Source: Nitrospinota bacterium
GTDB lineage: Bacteria; Tectomicrobia; Entotheonellia; J063
DNA length: 7,953 bases
Assembly (NCBI GenBank): GCA_003696125.1
Contig: RFHZ01000976.1
Coordinates: 1 to 7,953 of the forward strand
Reading direction: 5' to 3'
Under the pieces are notes generated by a model that saw only the letters and a program-made list of their open reading frames with translations, was not told where the DNA came from and searched no databases. The translations under genes and the position numbers were made by a program. Below are positions 5,302-7,953 of this stretch, in pieces. The number at the start of each line of letters is the position of its first letter. Position 1 is the first letter of the stretch.

Positions 5302-6951
5302 ATGAAGCAAAGCAACCAGCTCTATCAGGCGCATCGTCCGGTAGTCATGGGAAAGCAGGGGATGGTCGCCACCGCCCATCCCCTTGCCTCGCAGGCCGGA
5401 CTCCGGATGCTCTTGGAGGGTGGGAATGCCATTGATGCGGCCGTGGCTGCCGCTGCCACCCTCAATGTGGTGGAACCGTACATGTCTGGGGTGGGAGGGA
5501 TCGGGGTTCTCCTCTGCTACCTGGCCCGGGAAGGTCAGATCCGGGTGTTGAATTTCAGTGGACGTGCCCCCTATGCGGCCACTCCGGACCGGTACACGCC
5601 GGAAACCAAGCAGGTGGGCCTCCGCTCTCCTTTAGTACCCGGCAACGTGGCCGGCTGGCTCACCCTCCTCGAGACGTACGGGAGCATGGAACGGAGCAGA
5701 GTCCTGGCCCCGGCAATCACCTATGCCGAGCACGGAGCACCGGTGAGTTATAAGAATCATCGCTTCATCAAGGAGAACATCCCCCTCCTCTCTCGCTTTC
5801 CCACCTCGGCACAGGTTTTTCTCCCCAACGGGAAAGCCCCCCGTCCGGGCAGTCTCTTGTCGCAGCCTGCCCTGGCCCAAAGCCTTCGCCTCATTGCCGA
5901 AGGGGGAAAGGAGGTTTTCTATCGGGGAGAGCTGGCAGAGAGGATGGTGCGCTTCGTGCAGGAGCAGGATGGACTCCTCACCTTGCAGGATCTGGCCGAT
6001 TATGAGGCCAGGTGGGAGGAACCGATCACGACCACGTATCGTGGCTACCATGTCCATGTGCCTCCCCCCAACTCGAGTGCTTTCCAGATGCTGGCTACCC
6101 TCAATATCCTGGAACAGTTCGATCTCTCTTCCCTGGGGTACGGCTCTCCCCGCCTACTCCACCTCCTCATGGAGGCGATCAAGCTGAGTGTGACCGATCG
6201 GATCAGGTACGCCGGTGATCCTGACCACACCTCCATTCCGCTGCGTGGTCTCCTCTCCAAGGAGTACGCCCTCAGCCAGCAGAGACGGATCGACTGGCAG
6301 CAGGCTTCGGTGGTCTCCGGGGAGCGGTACAGTCGTGAACCGGCTCCTGAATCCCTCCGGTCCGGTATCCCAGAAGAGTACACGGCCGGGCTGACCACCC
6401 ACCTTGCCGCTGCCGATGGAGAGGGCAACGTGGTCACGATCACGCAGACGCTGGGGAATGCGTTCGGCTGCGGTGTCCTGCTGGGGGATAGCGGGATCTT
6501 TCTGAACAACATGGCCTACTGGTTTGAGATCGATCCGGACAGTGACAGTCCCAACCTGATCGCTCCCTGGAAACGGGTCGATTTCTGTGTGGCCCCGATG
6601 CAGGTACTGCACAAAAACGCTTTTCTCTTGAGCCTGGGAACGCCGGGCAGCTATGGGATCTTGCAGACCACGGTGCAGATGCTCCTCAACCTCCTCGACT
6701 TTGGGATGAACATTCAGGAGGCGATAGAGGCTCCCCGTTTCCGGTACTACGAAGGACGACGCGTCCAGATGGAGCGTCGCTTTCCCATCGAGGTACGTAA
6801 AGCCTTACAGGAACTGGGACATCAGGTGGAGGTGATCGATGAATGGTCGTGGACGGTTGGGGGAGGACAGGGGATCTGGCGTGATCCGGAATCGGGTGTG
6901 TGGCAGGGAGGAGCCGATCCGCGGCGGGATGGCTATGCGGTCGGGTTTTGA
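5302..6951 (+). CDS. Gamma-glutamyltransferase-family Ntn hydrolase with altered substrate site
   Basis: The protein is 549 residues, collinear with GGT-family proenzymes that cleave themselves before a Thr. Landmarks are GGNAIDAAVAAAATLNVVEP (40-59), VPGNVAGW (112-119), the inferred cleavage point before Thr365 in GLTTHLAAADGEGN, and the C-terminal EAIEAPRF (473-480) and ADPRRDGYAVGF. Thr365 would be the nucleophile, with Thr383 conserved. Set against E. coli GGT as I recall it, most gamma-glutamyl-binding residues differ: Arg114 to Ser86, Asn411 to Gly385, Gln430 to Met404, Asp433 to Trp407, Ser462-Ser463 to Phe428-Cys429, and Gly484 to Ser450. The lid-loop region is about 8 residues shorter. 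No signal peptide is present, so it is probably cytoplasmic. A non-glutathione amide is the likely substrate; oxamate amidohydrolase (HpxW) and acylases are family precedents. AAGGAG lies 10 bases before the ATG. The gene converges on the permease gene with a 9-bp gap. Confidence 0.88.
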   Translation: MKQSNQLYQAHRPVVMGKQGMVATAHPLASQAGLRMLLEGGNAIDAAVAAAATLNVVEPYMSGVGGIGVLLCYLAREGQIRVLNFSGRAPYAATPDRYTPETKQVGLRSPLVPGNVAGWLTLLETYGSMERSRVLAPAITYAEHGAPVSYKNHRFIKENIPLLSRFPTSAQVFLPNGKAPRPGSLLSQPALAQSLRLIAEGGKEVFYRGELAERMVRFVQEQDGLLTLQDLADYEARWEEPITTTYRGYHVHVPPPNSSAFQMLATLNILEQFDLSSLGYGSPRLLHLLMEAIKLSVTDRIRYAGDPDHTSIPLRGLLSKEYALSQQRRIDWQQASVVSGERYSREPAPESLRSGIPEEYTAGLTTHLAAADGEGNVVTITQTLGNAFGCGVLLGDSGIFLNNMAYWFEIDPDSDSPNLIAPWKRVDFCVAPMQVLHKNAFLLSLGTPGSYGILQTTVQMLLNLLDFGMNIQEAIEAPRFRYYEGRRVQMERRFPIEVRKALQELGHQVEVIDEWSWTVGGGQGIWRDPESGVWQGGADPRRDGYAVGF

Positions 6952-6960
6952 GTCAGGTCT

Positions 6961-7800
6961 TCAGGTGCGGAGCCGGGGATCGAGGAGATCGCGCAGGCCA
7001 TCTCCCAGCAGATTGAACCCGAGTACGGTCAGCATGAGGGCCAGACCGGGGAAGACGCAGACCCAGGGCTTGACCGTGAGGTAGTTCCGTCCCTGGGCCA
7101 GCATGGTTCCCCAGCTCACCGTAGGGGGCTGGGTGCCGAAGCCGAGGAAGCTGAGCCCGGCTTCGGAGAGGATGTTCCCGGCAATGCCGATGGTGGCGGT
7201 GACGATGACCGGTGCAAAGCAGTTCGGCAAGACGTGCCTGACCAGGACACGGAGATCGCTGGCACCGGTGGCCCGTACCGCCTGGACAAAATCCCGTTCC
7301 TTGAGGGAGAGTACCTCACCCCGCACCACCCGGGCAATCGGTGTCCACTGCAGGATGCTGAGGACCACGATGACGTTGAAGAGACCGGGTTGCTGGAACA
7401 CGGCCATCAGCGCGATGGCCAGGACCAGGGAGGGGAAGGCCATGAAGGTATCGGTGATCCGCATCAGGAGGGTATCGACCTTTCCGCCGTAGAATCCGGC
7501 CAGTGTGCCCAGCGATACGCCGATGACTACGGCAAAGGCTTCCACCAGCAAGCCTACCTGTAGCGATACCCGGGCACCGTAGATCACCCGGCTCAAGACA
7601 TCCCTGCCCAGCCAGTCTGTACCAAAGGGATGGTTCCAGCGGGGAGGTTGCAGGCTCTGCCGGGTATGGACCCGGTAAGGATCATGAGGGGCGAGCCAGG
7701 GAGCCAGAAGGGCCGTCGTGATCAGGGTCAGGAGCATGACCAGACCGAGCAGGGCACTCGGGCTCTTCCTCAACCTGTGCCATATCTGGTGAGACCACAT
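6961..7800 (-). CDS. Peptide/oligopeptide ABC transporter inner-membrane permease, DppC/OppC/GsiD type
   Basis: The protein is 279 residues, typical of the C-type permease of dipeptide, oligopeptide, nickel or glutathione importers. It has an N-terminal OppC_N region with a membrane segment (about 15-37), then HPFGTDWLGRDVLSRVIYGAR (57-77), a signature of this group. Further membrane spans lie near 79-103, 118-135, 139-156, 195-220 and 246-268. The EAA loop that docks on the ATPase reads QAVRATGASDLRVLVRHVLP (173-192). It would pair with a DppB-type permease, two ATPases and a binding protein, none of which are in the window. No ATPase gene follows, since the stop lies 9 bp from the convergent GGT-family stop. 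GAGGG sits about 5 bases before the ATG at 7800. The heptamer array begins 57 bp upstream. Substrate class is inferred; the exact peptide is unknown. Confidence 0.92.
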   Translation of the reverse strand: MWSHQIWHRLRKSPSALLGLVMLLTLITTALLAPWLAPHDPYRVHTRQSLQPPRWNHPFGTDWLGRDVLSRVIYGARVSLQVGLLVEAFAVVIGVSLGTLAGFYGGKVDTLLMRITDTFMAFPSLVLAIALMAVFQQPGLFNVIVVLSILQWTPIARVVRGEVLSLKERDFVQAVRATGASDLRVLVRHVLPNCFAPVIVTATIGIAGNILSEAGLSFLGFGTQPPTVSWGTMLAQGRNYLTVKPWVCVFPGLALMLTVLGFNLLGDGLRDLLDPRLRT

Positions 7801-7856
7801 ACCATCCCTCGCCTTCCTTCAGAGTAACTGCAGAGAGGGCTGAGAACGCAAATAAT

Positions 7857-7953
7857 GAGTAATGAGTAACGAGTGATGAGTAACGAGTGATGAGTAATGA
7901 GTAATGAGTAACGAGTAATGAGTGATGAGTAATGAGTAACGAGTGATGAGTAA
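7857..7953 (+). repeat. Tandem GAGTRAY heptamer array, running off the window end
   Basis: Thirteen full 7-bp units and a 6-base partial unit lie head to tail without interruption. Only three variants occur: A = GAGTAAT, B = GAGTAAC, C = GAGTGAT. The order is A B C B C A A B A C A B C, then GAGTAA. The preceding AATAAT (7851-7856) looks like a decayed edge unit. The + strand has stops in every frame. The - strand has none in any frame and would read as a repeating heptapeptide such as ITHYSLL, so spurious genes are easily called here. Similar heptamer arrays are known between genes in cyanobacteria and some other bacteria. True length is unknown because the window ends inside it. Confidence 0.95.

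Noticed and set aside
7857-7953. Array as CRISPR or as a coding heptapeptide repeat on the - strand
   Set aside because: Units are directly abutting with no spacers, so it is not CRISPR. The - strand lacks stops only because the unit contains none, and all three frames are equally open.

Overview
The window is GC-rich bacterial DNA with short intergenic gaps and strong purine-rich ribosome binding sites. Nothing in it fixes the species. The gene mix suggests a free-living, possibly thermophilic or anaerobic environmental bacterium of the Chloroflexota, NC10, Nitrospirota or cyanobacteria-like sort: DUF433/DUF5615 and PIN toxin-antitoxin pairs, a paired-CXXCH multiheme cytochrome, and a 7-bp GAGTRAY tandem array. 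That placement is inference only.

Layout. At 2-322 (+) lies the C-terminal end of an alpha/beta hydrolase. Bases 554-1950 form a small toxin-antitoxin patch with two unrelated modules. The first is an AbrB-like antitoxin with a PIN-domain toxin on the + strand, joined by a 1-base stop/start overlap. The second is a DUF433 antitoxin with a DUF5615 PIN-like toxin on the - strand, joined by a 4-base ATGA overlap. The two modules converge. Next come two - strand genes: a thiamine-diphosphate enzyme of the acetolactate synthase/sulfoacetaldehyde acetyltransferase type (2192-3865, GTG start) and an exported seven-heme c-type cytochrome (4079-4900). A 401-bp divergent gap (4901-5301) holds a T-rich stretch with a possible small membrane peptide, a possible promoter, and a dyad-rich leader ahead of the + strand gene. 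That gene, 5302-6951, is a gamma-glutamyltransferase-family Ntn hydrolase. It converges, with a 9-bp gap, on a DppC/OppC-type peptide ABC permease (6961-7800, -). From 7857 to the window end runs an array of degenerate heptamers.

How the genes fit together. The Ntn hydrolase and the peptide permease could both serve uptake or breakdown of small peptides or amides, but they are on opposite strands and are not one operon. The hydrolase keeps the catalytic Thr-Thr-His start of the mature small subunit. It has lost most residues that hold the gamma-glutamyl group in E. coli GGT, and it has no signal peptide, so it is probably not a classical glutathione-degrading GGT. The thiamine-diphosphate enzyme and cytochrome share a strand, with 213 bp between them, and show no obvious functional link. 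I see no RNA genes, insertion sequences or CRISPR. The features most worth a second look are the altered active site of the Ntn hydrolase, the heptamer array beside a lone permease gene, and the operator-like repeats ahead of the first toxin-antitoxin pair.
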